Origin: DATEPR01 sp036503065
GTDB taxonomy: Bacteria; Actinomycetota; Actinomycetes; Mycobacteriales; Pseudonocardiaceae
Direction: 5' to 3'
Assembly (NCBI GenBank): GCA_036503065.1
Contig: DASXXM010000636.1
Span: forward strand, 1 to 16,343
Length of the DNA stretch: 16,343 nucleotides
Shown here: positions 6,718 to 13,379 of the stretch, one piece after another
How positions within the stretch are numbered: position 1 is the first letter of the stretch
Layout of the letters: each line of letters opens with the position of its first letter
Position numbers and translations under genes: made by a program
Notes under the pieces: model-generated
What the model was told of the DNA's origin: nothing
The model's database searches: none
What the model saw: the letters and a program-made list of their open reading frames with translations, nothing else

Positions 6718-6769
6718 CATTCCGGGAGCGAGAATCAATGATCAGGTGATGCCGGAAGGACCGCCGGGT

Positions 6770-7552
6770 ATGGAGTCGACCCAACGTCGGGTGGCGCGCC
6801 GGCAACCCGGCGCGCCGAAGTACCTGCAGATCCAACGCGACCTGACCCGACGGATCAGCAGGGGCGAATTCCGGGTGCACGAGGCCCTGCCCGCGCAGAG
6901 CGAGCTGAGCCGCGAATACGGCGTGAGCACGATGACCCTCCGGCAGGCGCTGCAACACCTCGAGGACCAGGGCCTGATAGAACAGGTCGCCGGCAAGGGC
7001 ACCTACGTACGACGGCACCGAATCCCCTACGCGGCAACAGGCCTGGGCAGTCTGGCGGACGACCTGCGCGCACAGGGCATCGCCCTGGACACCAGGGTCC
7101 TCAACGTCGACATGACCGAAACCGACGATCGACTGGCCGCCAGTCTCGGGCTGCGGCCGCGCGACCGGGTGCTGCTGGTCGAGCGACTACGCGTACTCGA
7201 CGGCGTGCCCGTCGTACACCAACGCTCCTACCTGCCAGAACCGTTCGGCACCACCCTGCGGGACGCGGACTTCACCAGGGAATCCCTGTACGACCTGCTG
7301 GCCGACCGCTGCGGCGCGATCGCCGTGCGGGCAACGGAAACCATGACCCCGGTGGTGGTACCCGACCCCATCGCGGCAGCGCTGGACGTTCCGTCCGGCG
7401 CGCTGGGCCTGTTGAGCGAACGACTGACCACGGACTCGCACGAACTCCCCCTGGTAGCCGACATCGCCATGCTGGCCGGCGACCGAGTAGTGGTGACCAC
7501 GGAACGCGTTGCCCGCTCGAACACCCTGCGCTACCGCGTGACCAGCACCTGA
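6770..7552 (+). CDS. GntR-family regulator, HutC subfamily (winged helix + UTRA)
   Basis: The 260-aa protein has an N-terminal winged helix (residues 17-82: PKYLQIQRDLTRRISRGEF, LPAQSELSREYGVSTMTLRQAL, EQVAGKGTYV) and a C-terminal UTRA ligand domain (about 95-255), as in HutC, DasR and NagR. I chose the ATG at 6770, with AAGGA 9 nt upstream; ATG 6749 would add seven residues. It is the last gene of trpBA-gntR and so probably controls its own operon through the two CTTCTAGAA elements; many HutC regulators act this way. The ligand could be tryptophan, indole or a downstream metabolite (inference). The DasR-type sites at 2843-2886 are unlikely to be its targets if it reads TTCTAGAA, but this cannot be excluded. 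The gene ends 1 bp from a convergent gene. Confidence 0.9.
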   Translation: MESTQRRVARRQPGAPKYLQIQRDLTRRISRGEFRVHEALPAQSELSREYGVSTMTLRQALQHLEDQGLIEQVAGKGTYVRRHRIPYAATGLGSLADDLRAQGIALDTRVLNVDMTETDDRLAASLGLRPRDRVLLVERLRVLDGVPVVHQRSYLPEPFGTTLRDADFTRESLYDLLADRCGAIAVRATETMTPVVVPDPIAAALDVPSGALGLLSERLTTDSHELPLVADIAMLAGDRVVVTTERVARSNTLRYRVTST

Positions 7553-7553
7553 G

Positions 7554-8465
7554 TCAGCCTGCCCGGTCCCGAAGCGCGACCACGGCCTGATGCGCCGCCC
7601 GAACCTCCCGATCAGCGGCGGTCAGCGCGGCACGGGCCGTGGCGATGGCCTCAAGAGCCGCGTCATGGTCCTCCCGAGCCTGATTGAAACGAGCGTGCGC
7701 CTCGTCGGCCAGTTCCCTGGTCCGGGTGGCGTGCTCCTGCGCGGCCGTGAGCTCCTGCTCAGCCCGTTCCCGAGCCGCGGCACACTCCTCCTCACACCGA
7801 CCGGCCTCGATCAACTCCTTACTGGGCTTCGGCGGCTCCGGCACGGGTTCCGGCTCCGGCGCAGGTTTCGGCGCAGGTTCCGGCGGGGGAGGAGCGACCG
7901 GCGATGGGGGTGGCGCGGCGGCCGGCGGGCTGGGCCGCGCCGGCCAGACCGGAGCGGGTGTAGCCATGGTCGGCAACAGCCCCATCAGATCCGCGTCCTG
8001 CTCGACGGTGCCCGCCAACCGCCCGGACCGAACGGCGGAAAGGGCAGCCGGATCAACGAGAGCGGCCTGAAACGTGGTGGTCACCTGATTCACGGTGTCC
8101 GCGCCGAGACGCAGCTCAGCCCCCGCGGCCACTTCGCGAACCACACCGTCGAGCGACCGCAACAACGCCTGCCGCGCCCGCCCGGCGGCACGAATCTGCT
8201 CCCCGTCGCCGTGCTGGTGCACCGAACGCAGCCGCTCGGCCAACTCGGTCAACTCGGCCAGCCGATCGGGATACCGGCGAACGACCTGGTTGACCAGCCA
8301 GGCGCTGACGGTCGGCTTTCGCAGCGCACCGATGCGGGCGGCCAGCTCACGGTCGCCGGCGGCGCGGGCCTGCCGCGCGCGTTCGGTGCGGGTCGGCAGG
8401 AAGTCCTCCCGCGAGCCGCGGTACAACTGCTCGACCACGGCCTCTTCGTCGATCGCGCTGGTCAT
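7554..8465 (-). CDS. Conserved actinobacterial protein of unknown function: helical N-domain, Pro-rich linker, coiled-coil C-domain
   Basis: The 303-aa soluble protein has three parts. Residues 1-165 are helical and resemble a widespread uncharacterised actinobacterial family (LYRGSREDFLPTRTERAR, AAGDRELAARIGALRKPT, VSAWLVNQVVRR). Residues about 168-215 are a Pro/Ala/Glu-rich linker with PEP repeats. Residues 217-303 are charged and rich in Ala, Glu and Arg, with heptad character suggesting a coiled coil. There is no signal peptide or membrane span. I chose the ATG at 8465, where the family sequence begins (MTSAIDEEAVVEQLY); the ribosome site is weak. It is last in the operon after the DUF4239 and Pro-rich membrane genes (47-bp gap), which suggests a role at the cytoplasmic face of the membrane. 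Its stop lies 1 bp from that of the convergent gntR gene. Confidence 0.82.
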   Translation of the reverse strand: MTSAIDEEAVVEQLYRGSREDFLPTRTERARQARAAGDRELAARIGALRKPTVSAWLVNQVVRRYPDRLAELTELAERLRSVHQHGDGEQIRAAGRARQALLRSLDGVVREVAAGAELRLGADTVNQVTTTFQAALVDPAALSAVRSGRLAGTVEQDADLMGLLPTMATPAPVWPARPSPPAAAPPPSPVAPPPPEPAPKPAPEPEPVPEPPKPSKELIEAGRCEEECAAARERAEQELTAAQEHATRTRELADEAHARFNQAREDHDAALEAIATARAALTAADREVRAAHQAVVALRDRAG

Positions 8466-8512
8466 CGCCACCAGCCAAACACACCGCGTGCCGTTTCGCC
8501 ACGACGGACCGC

Positions 8513-9031
8513 TCAGCCGGAGCGGTTGCGGCTGCGCATCCGGCCGGCCACGGCGCCACCGCCGATCAGCAGGATCACCGCGGTCAGCGCCCAGCGACGT
8601 TCCTTGTCCCGTTCGGCCGCGACGCCGACCGGTGCGGGCAGGGCAGCGCCTTCCGGCAGCGTCGCCGGGACGGTGGTCGGCGGCGGGGCGGTCCGCGGCC
8701 GGGGTGGCGACGTGGTCGGCACCGTGGTCACCGGCACCACCACGGCCGGCAGCAGCGCGGGCGGCCGGGCGGCCGGGACCGGCGGCGGCATCGCGGGCGG
8801 CGGAACGGGCGGTGGCACCACCGTCGTCGGCGGCCGAGTGGTCGGGGGAGGTGGCGGACGTGGGCCGGCCGTGATGCAGCCGACCGGGCCGCCCCCACCG
8901 ACCGGAACGCCGATCGACAGACAGGTTCGCGGACCTCGCCCCGTCGCGGCACCACTCGGCCAGGCGAACAGGACCAGCAGCAGCAGTGCGACACCGCCGG
9001 CCAGTGCCAAACCCTGGGCCGTTCGGCTCAC
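8513..9031 (-). CDS. Pro-rich protein with N-terminal and C-terminal membrane segments, unknown function
   Basis: The 172-aa protein begins with a hydrophobic segment (residues 6-29, ALAGGVALLLLVLFAW) that could be a signal peptide or anchor. A long Pro/Thr/Val-rich stretch (about 55-130) follows, then a second hydrophobic segment (about 147-161, ALTAVILLIGGGAVAG) and a basic tail RMRSRNRSG. The basic end suggests the C-terminus is inside and the Pro-rich stretch spans the cell wall. No LPXTG motif is present. Cys37 and Cys52 flank a glycine-rich segment. It starts at GTG 9031, overlapping the upstream stop codon by GTGA, so translation is coupled to the DUF4239 gene. I do not recognise a named family; low sequence complexity makes homology hard to judge, but codon use and the overlap support a real gene. 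Confidence 0.75.
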   Translation of the reverse strand: MSRTAQGLALAGGVALLLLVLFAWPSGAATGRGPRTCLSIGVPVGGGGPVGCITAGPRPPPPPTTRPPTTVVPPPVPPPAMPPPVPAARPPALLPAVVVPVTTVPTTSPPRPRTAPPPTTVPATLPEGAALPAPVGVAAERDKERRWALTAVILLIGGGAVAGRMRSRNRSG

Positions 9032-9786
9032 TGCAGACGGCCCAGTGCGGACTGGAATGCCTCCGGGCCGATCGAGGCACCGCCCGCGAACGGATTCTGC
9101 AACTGGTAGATCGCGAACAGCAGTACCGCGAGGGCCGCGGCCATTGTGGACACGATGAGGATATGGGCTCGGACTTTCGGGCCACCGAATAGCAACGGCA
9201 GGCCGAGCGACAACAAGCTGCCGATGATCAGCGCGAACCAGATCACCGCGCTGACCCCGGAGGTCGCGTCATTGAGTCGTTGTTGGCGGTTCTGGTAGAC
9301 CGACAGCAGTTGCGTCGACGCTTCGGCTTTCCTGCTGTCCTGCCAAGCCGACGTGGTCTTCGCATCGGAGATCGTTTTTTGCATCTCGATGATCGTGTTC
9401 CACCCGGCCGTGTTCACCGCAGTGCCGGCCGACATCTGCGACCATTCCGTGTTGATGGCCTGGTGCGTGTAGGACACCGCGAGTTCGCGGATGCGCGCAC
9501 TCGTCTCCGGCGGCAGCTCGTTGCCGGCCCACACCACCGCGACCAGGCTGTTCGCTTCCTGGTAAGACGTGTCCCTGGCCGCGCCGACCGAGTCGAACAG
9601 TCCAATGAGGACGAATGCGATGAGCACCGCGTGCAGGCCGCCCACAATGGTGAACACCTGGCCCGCCGACTCGTTGTTCGCGGCGCGTCCCTCTTTCTCG
9701 GTGAGCCTGCGGGTCAGGTGCGCCGCCAGTCCGGCGAGTAACGCGACCCCGATGACCCAGGCCGCGCCGATGAGATAGATGTGCAC
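9028..9786 (-). CDS. DUF4239-family (bestrophin-like) membrane protein
   Basis: The 252-aa protein has membrane spans near residues 3-23, 44-66, 179-201 and 210-232, with a hydrophilic domain of about 110 residues between the two pairs. NNESAGQVFTIVGGLHAVLIAFVLIGLF, SYQEANSLVAVVWAG and ELAVSYTHQAI follow the DUF4239 pattern. The family is predicted to resemble bestrophin-type channels, but its function is not established. I prefer GTG 9786, which begins directly with the membrane span (MHIYLIGAAWV) and has GAGAGGGTGGGA upstream; an in-frame GTG at 9825 would add 13 polar residues and lacks a ribosome site. It is the first gene of the three-gene minus operon. A 15-bp palindrome covers its presumed -10 box. 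Confidence 0.83.
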   Translation of the reverse strand: MHIYLIGAAWVIGVALLAGLAAHLTRRLTEKEGRAANNESAGQVFTIVGGLHAVLIAFVLIGLFDSVGAARDTSYQEANSLVAVVWAGNELPPETSARIRELAVSYTHQAINTEWSQMSAGTAVNTAGWNTIIEMQKTISDAKTTSAWQDSRKAEASTQLLSVYQNRQQRLNDATSGVSAVIWFALIIGSLLSLGLPLLFGGPKVRAHILIVSTMAAALAVLLFAIYQLQNPFAGGASIGPEAFQSALGRLQ

Positions 9787-9848
9787 TCCGGTCCCACCCT
9801 CTCGCTCGGTGCGTGCCGCGGGCACGATTTTCGAAAGGCATTCTGACT

Positions 9849-9863
9849 ATTATGTCCGATAAT
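9849..9863. promoter_or_regulatory. AT-rich palindrome over the presumed -10 box of the DUF4239 operon
   Basis: ATTAT-GTCCG-ATAAT is a 5-bp perfect inverted repeat with a 5-bp spacer, unusually A/T-rich for this DNA. On the minus strand its left arm forms CATAAT (9854 to 9849), a five-of-six -10 match about 63 nt before the chosen start. No good -35 is seen (TCAGCC at the 17-bp spacing). It could be a promoter or operator. Confidence 0.35.
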
Positions 9864-10241
9864 GCGCGTCGGGCTGATTCGAAACGTAGCGTAGCGGTTT
9901 CCGCGGTCGCAAGACTTGACGGCGGTCTGTTAGCGGTTCACTCGTCAGCGAGGGCAAGCATTCATTCAGGTAGTTATTTCGGCCGCGCCGGCCACTCCCC
10001 GTATCCGAACCGGCGATTCGGGTGGCGTGGCACGTATTTGTCTAGGCCTTTCGTGGGCCGGACCGTTCCATCGCTTGGCCCGTCGACCTGACGACCGGAT
10101 GGCCGAGCGGATGCGTCGCGACGATCGTCGCCCAAATGGCCGCAGGCCGGTCGCGCCTGGTCCGCGAAGTGGATCACAATCCTGAGAGTCAGCTGAGTCG
10201 TATATCTGACGCAAGGTGTTCCCCAACGGACAGGAAGTGCT
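9864..10241. other. Long gene-free region between divergent transcription units
   Basis: I find no convincing coding frame here. Contents that can be named: a TTTGTCTAGGCC element at 10037-10048, which shares TCTAGGCC with dre-like site 2 but is poorly palindromic; a perfect 14-bp palindrome GCGACGATCGTCGC at 10118-10131; TATATC at 10201-10206, a possible -10 for the downstream gene without a clear -35; and the ribosome site AGGAAG at 10232-10237. The segment before 10030 is richer in A/T than the genes around it. Confidence 0.5.
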
Positions 10242-11369
10242 ATGTCGCTCTTCTCTCGCACGGCTCAACCTCTTGCCGTGCTGGCGGCCGTCGGCGGTCT
10301 CGTCGTCGCGATGCCGACAGCGGCTGTGGCTGGTCAGGCGCTGCCGGGCCACCACAGTGCGTTCGCGGTCCATCAGGTGAACCTGGTCTCCGACACGCCG
10401 GGCGCGGCCGCGTTGACCGACCCCGACCTGGTCAATCCATGGGGTCTGGCCCTGAGTCCCACCTCCCCCCTGTGGGTGGCGAACAACGGCACGAACACCT
10501 CAACGCTGTACACGTCGGCGGCGGACACGACGACCGCGGCCAAGGTATCCGCCATCCGGGTCACGTTCCCGGCCGCCGGCATCCTGCCGACCGGGCAGGT
10601 CTTCAACGGCGGCACCGGTTTCCTCAACAATCCGGCCATGCCCACCAGTTCTGGCCGGTTCATCTTCTCCACCATCACCGGCAGCATCGCGTCGTGGAGC
10701 CCGGTCGTCGACCCGCTGAAGGGTGACCTGGAGATCAAGGCGACGGTCCCCGGCGCGGCCTACACCGGACTGGCGATCGCCACCGCGACCGCGGGTGACG
10801 AACTGTTCGCGGCGAACTTCGCGCAGGGCACGGTCGACGTCTTCAGCTCCACGTTCGCGAGGGTGACCAAGTCCCCCTTCGCCTTCCGGGACTTCTTCCT
10901 GCCCAGCAGCTTCCACCCGTTCAACGTGCAGGCACTGGGCGGCAACATCTTCGTCGCGTTCGCCAAGGTCGACCCCAAGACCGGTCGCAACGCGGTCGGT
11001 CGCGGGCTCGGCGCCGTCGACGAGTTCACGGCGGACGGCAAGTTCGTGTCCCGCGTCGCCACGGGTCAGAGCCTTGACGCGCCATGGGGTCTCGCCATCG
11101 CGCCGGCAAGTTTCGGCAGCATCGCGGGCTCGCTGCTGATCGGCAACTTCGGCGACGGCCGCGTCAACGTGGTCTCGCCGGACCAGGACGGCGATTTCCA
11201 GCACTTCATCTCGAGCCAGCTGCACACCGCTGCGGGTGGCGTGCTGACGATCCCGTTCCTGTGGGCGTTGACCCAGGCCACCGCGTCCACCGGTGGCGCC
11301 GACGCGCTCTGGTTCAGCGCGGGCCCCGGCGGCGAGAAGCACGGTCTGCTCGGCGTACTCCGTCCCTGA
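10242..11369 (+). CDS. Secreted TIGR03118-family protein (predicted beta-propeller)
   Basis: The 375-aa protein has a signal peptide (residues 1-30, AVAVA-type end near AAVAG). The mature part matches the TIGR03118 family: VNLVSDTPGAAALTDPDLVNPWGLALSPTSPLWVANNGT, GRFIFSTITGSIASWSP, YTGLAIA, LFAANFAQGTVDVF, FNVQALGGNIFVAFAKVDP, and LDAPWGLAIAPASFG with LLIGNFGDGRVNV. The repeated WGLAIxP and LxxxNFxxGxVxVF units suggest blades of an NHL-like propeller. The biochemical function of the family is not established; an extracellular or cell-surface place is expected. ATG 10242 has AGGAAG 4 nt upstream. It is monocistronic, with a strong terminator 14 nt after the stop. Confidence 0.88.
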   Translation: MSLFSRTAQPLAVLAAVGGLVVAMPTAAVAGQALPGHHSAFAVHQVNLVSDTPGAAALTDPDLVNPWGLALSPTSPLWVANNGTNTSTLYTSAADTTTAAKVSAIRVTFPAAGILPTGQVFNGGTGFLNNPAMPTSSGRFIFSTITGSIASWSPVVDPLKGDLEIKATVPGAAYTGLAIATATAGDELFAANFAQGTVDVFSSTFARVTKSPFAFRDFFLPSSFHPFNVQALGGNIFVAFAKVDPKTGRNAVGRGLGAVDEFTADGKFVSRVATGQSLDAPWGLAIAPASFGSIAGSLLIGNFGDGRVNVVSPDQDGDFQHFISSQLHTAAGGVLTIPFLWALTQATASTGGADALWFSAGPGGEKHGLLGVLRP

Positions 11370-11383
11370 ACATCGGTCGTTGT

Positions 11384-11419
11384 CACGAAGGGCCGGCACT
11401 GGTGTGCCGGCCCTTCGTG
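11384..11419. terminator. Strong bidirectional hairpin terminator
   Basis: A perfect 16-bp stem (11384-11399 with 11404-11419) has a TGGT loop and lies between two convergent genes, 14 nt after the TIGR03118 stop and 55 nt past the end of the gene at 11475 on the other strand. There is no U tract. A 13-bp direct repeat, GTGACCGGCCGGC at 11420-11432 and 11447-11459, lies between the hairpin and the minus-strand gene. Confidence 0.82.
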
Positions 11420-11474
11420 GTGACCGGCCGGCCACGCCCGCGTGACGTGACCGGCCGGCGTCCTGTGTGGATGG

Positions 11475-12335
11475 TCAGTGCTTGACCAGGGTGGCCACCT
11501 GGATGTGTGGCCAGTCGATGCCCAGGAAGTTCAGGATCACCTTCTGGGTGTACTGCAACTGGAGGAAGTGTCCGTCCCCCTGCTCGCGCTGGACCTTTTC
11601 GATCCAGAAGATCGCGCTCATGCTCGTCGCGTTGGCGTTCTGCACGACGAACGGGATGTTCTCGATGCCGCCCGCGCTGCCGCCGACCTGGCTGGTCGTG
11701 TCGATGATCAGCACGGTCGTCTCGACGATCTTCTGGTTCTTGATCGCCTCCGTCAGCACGACGTTCGGGTTGGCGATCGCGCCAGCCGGAATCCCCGGCG
11801 GGAGCGGCGTGGCACTGAACGGGTCCAGGTACTGGCCGGTGACGGGCTGGCCGGCATTGGGCCCGGTCGAGAACCTGGGCGTCGAGTCGACCACGTCGAT
11901 CTCCGGGCCGCTCGGCACGGTCAACGACCGGCCCTGCGCGAGCAGCGCGTCGCCGTGCGGGATCGTGGCCAGGCGCACCACGCTCGCCGGGGCGACCGGA
12001 TCGGTCGTCGCCGGCAGGTTGAGCCACATCCCCGGTTCCAGATGCAGGGCGCCCTGGGTCACCGCGTCACTGATCTGCTGGAGATAGTGCACGCCCAGGA
12101 AGAAGATGTCGTCCTGGCCGGTGCCCCGGTTGGGAATCGGCGCACCGATCTGGGTGAAGCTCAGGCTCTCCCGCGTCGAGTTCACCTCGAGGAAGAACGG
12201 CTTGTTGTCGTGCTTGTCCGGCCGCGAGATGAGGCTGAATCCGGTGCCGATCCAGGTGCCCGGCAGTTCTACCAGCGGTCCCAGATCCGGGCCTGTTTCG
12301 GCGACCGGCGCGCTTGCCCTGAAGACAGCAGTCAT
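11475..12335 (-). CDS. Nitrobindin-like, putatively heme-binding conserved protein
   Basis: The 286-aa protein starts with ELPGTWIGTGFSLISRPDKH (residues about 23-42), whose GTWxGxG resembles the nitrobindin/THAP4 beta-barrel start. IGAPIPNRGTGQDDIFFLGVHYLQQISD, ALHLEPGMWLNLPATTDP and VVRLATIPHGDALLAQG then match a conserved bacterial family often labelled heme-binding protein. His residues in GVHYLQ, ALHLEPG and IPHGD are candidate ligands, but heme binding is inferred from the family label. There is no signal peptide. ATG 12335 has GGGGGA 4 nt upstream; an ATG four codons earlier (12347) lacks a ribosome site. It lies 63 bp after the DoxX-like gene and is probably in the same operon. Confidence 0.78.
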   Translation of the reverse strand: MTAVFRASAPVAETGPDLGPLVELPGTWIGTGFSLISRPDKHDNKPFFLEVNSTRESLSFTQIGAPIPNRGTGQDDIFFLGVHYLQQISDAVTQGALHLEPGMWLNLPATTDPVAPASVVRLATIPHGDALLAQGRSLTVPSGPEIDVVDSTPRFSTGPNAGQPVTGQYLDPFSATPLPPGIPAGAIANPNVVLTEAIKNQKIVETTVLIIDTTSQVGGSAGGIENIPFVVQNANATSMSAIFWIEKVQREQGDGHFLQLQYTQKVILNFLGIDWPHIQVATLVKH

Positions 12336-12398
12336 GTGATCCCCCATTTCCGGCGAATCGCGGTGTACGCGACACGCCGCCTAACGATGTTGGCCGGG

Positions 12399-12905
12399 TT
12401 ACCGGCTCTCCTGAAGTTCCGGCTGCTCGGCCTCGGCCGGCACGGCCTGCGTCGGCCTGCGTCGGACGTGCGCCGCGATCACCAGGCATCCCGCGAGCAG
12501 GATGATGTCCTTGAGGACGTACTGCCCCTCCAGCGTCGGCGCGTGGTCCGGGCCGCTGAACAGCTCACCCGGCATCAGCACGATCGGCGACAGGATCGCG
12601 ATCGCCCACACCGACAGCGGATAGATGATCACGCGAAGTCCCCAGCCCGTGATCAAGGACAGCCCGATGATGCTCTCCACCGTGGCGAACAAGATCAGTG
12701 TCACCCGGTCCGGCATCAATCCGAAGGTCAGTGCGTGGTTGACCTTCAGTACCAGTGCCTGCGCCGGGCTGATGCCCGGAAAGTATTTGAGAAACCCGAA
12801 TCCGAAGATGACCAGGCCCATGCTGATGCGTAACAGCGTGACGCTGTAGCGCTCCAGCCAGCCGTCGACCGCTCCCTGGATCTCGGTTCGCTTGTTGAGC
12901 CCCAT
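12399..12905 (-). CDS. DoxX / DUF417-like small integral membrane protein
   Basis: The 168-aa protein has four membrane spans. LLRISMGLVIFGFGFLKYFPGISPAQ (span 1 and following), ESIIGLSLITGWGLR and LEGQYVLKDIILLAGCLVIAAH are the conserved DoxX/DUF417 blocks; GQYVLKD is highly characteristic. The C-terminal 25 residues are polar and cytoplasmic. The family is linked to membrane redox or stress functions in some bacteria, but no reaction is established for this branch. ATG 12905 has GGGGGGA 5 nt upstream; an in-frame GTG at 12932 would place that ribosome site inside the gene. The nitrobindin-like gene follows in the same direction with almost the same leader sequence. Confidence 0.85.
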   Translation of the reverse strand: MGLNKRTEIQGAVDGWLERYSVTLLRISMGLVIFGFGFLKYFPGISPAQALVLKVNHALTFGLMPDRVTLILFATVESIIGLSLITGWGLRVIIYPLSVWAIAILSPIVLMPGELFSGPDHAPTLEGQYVLKDIILLAGCLVIAAHVRRRPTQAVPAEAEQPELQESR

Positions 12906-13050
12906 GTTGATCCCCCCGTGTCTCGCCTGCACTGATAAAGACGTGCGGGGCGGGCGTCAGATACCGATTTGGGGCGTTGTTCACACTTCTGGGGTTTTGG
13001 TGGCATGGGTCATATCTGTTCGATACCCTGGCGGCTTGGCGCGGCAGGGC

Positions 13051-13075
13051 CGGGCCCCGGCTGGGCCGGGGCCCG
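13051..13075 (-). terminator. GC-rich hairpin after the 69-aa gene
   Basis: CGGGCCCCGGC (13051-13061) and GCCGGGGCCCG (13065-13075) form a perfect 11-bp stem with a TGG loop, 6 bp past the minus-strand stop at 13082. There is no U tract. Confidence 0.65.
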
Positions 13076-13081
13076 CCGAGC

Positions 13082-13291
13082 TCACCGGTCCGCAGGCCGA
13101 GCGTGGATCACCACCAGATCCGACGGCAGCTCGCTCAACTCCAGCTTCACACGCCGATTGGTCAGCGTCCGCACCGCATCGTCAATGTCCTCACGAGTCA
13201 ACGTCAACTGCCGACCGGGTTGGCTGGTGTTCTCCCAGCCATATCTCTGAATCACCGCACACAACAACGTTTCCACAGAAAATACACTCAT
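13082..13291 (-). CDS. Small orphan protein, 69 aa, unknown
   Basis: I do not recognise the family. Support for a real gene: ATG 13291 with AGGGGA upstream at suitable spacing, balanced amino-acid composition with a plausible fold (MSVFSVETLLCAVIQRYGW, then LTREDIDDAVRTLTNRRVKL, LSELPSDLVVIHA) and a strong hairpin directly after the stop. The predicted order is helix, loop, helix, strand, with the LTREDIDDAV segment resembling a helix N-cap. It is soluble, near neutral, and has no signal peptide. It lies upstream of the DoxX operon in the same direction but is separated from it by the hairpin. Confidence 0.62.
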   Translation of the reverse strand: MSVFSVETLLCAVIQRYGWENTSQPGRQLTLTREDIDDAVRTLTNRRVKLELSELPSDLVVIHARPADR

Positions 13292-13351
13292 TCCAGTCCC
13301 CTGGGGTCAATGCCCGGATATCACGATAACCCGTGATTTCCGGAAAAGGGT

Positions 13352-13379
13352 GGTCGCTAATCGATTCAGAAAAGCGACC
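13352..13379 (-). terminator. Hairpin terminator after the Thr/Val-repeat secreted protein gene
   Basis: GGTCGCT and AGCGACC pair over 7 bp (13352-13358 with 13373-13379) around a 14-nt loop. Read on the minus strand it begins directly after the TGA at 13380-13382 and is followed by ACCCTTTTCC, a short U-rich tail. The long loop makes it weaker than the other terminators in the window. Confidence 0.5.

Noticed and set aside
8638..8655. TLPEGAALP in the Pro-rich protein as a sortase signal
   Set aside because: It does not fit LPXTG (Gly in place of Thr) and lies before the last membrane segment without the usual spacing.
7590..9158. A 522-codon open frame on the plus strand with Gly/Thr-rich segments
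   Set aside because: It crosses three minus-strand genes. Its Gly-rich parts are the complement of the Pro-rich codons, and the minus genes have coupled starts and recognisable domains.
8466..9185. Upstream extension of the coiled-coil protein frame to near 9185
   Set aside because: The extension is Arg/Ala-rich low complexity and overlaps the Pro-rich and DUF4239 genes; the family-like start MTSAIDEEAV is at 8465.
11420..11459. 13-bp direct repeat GTGACCGGCCGGC
   Set aside because: Two GC-rich copies next to a terminator, without further copies seen; probably chance or terminator duplication. Noted with the terminator entry.
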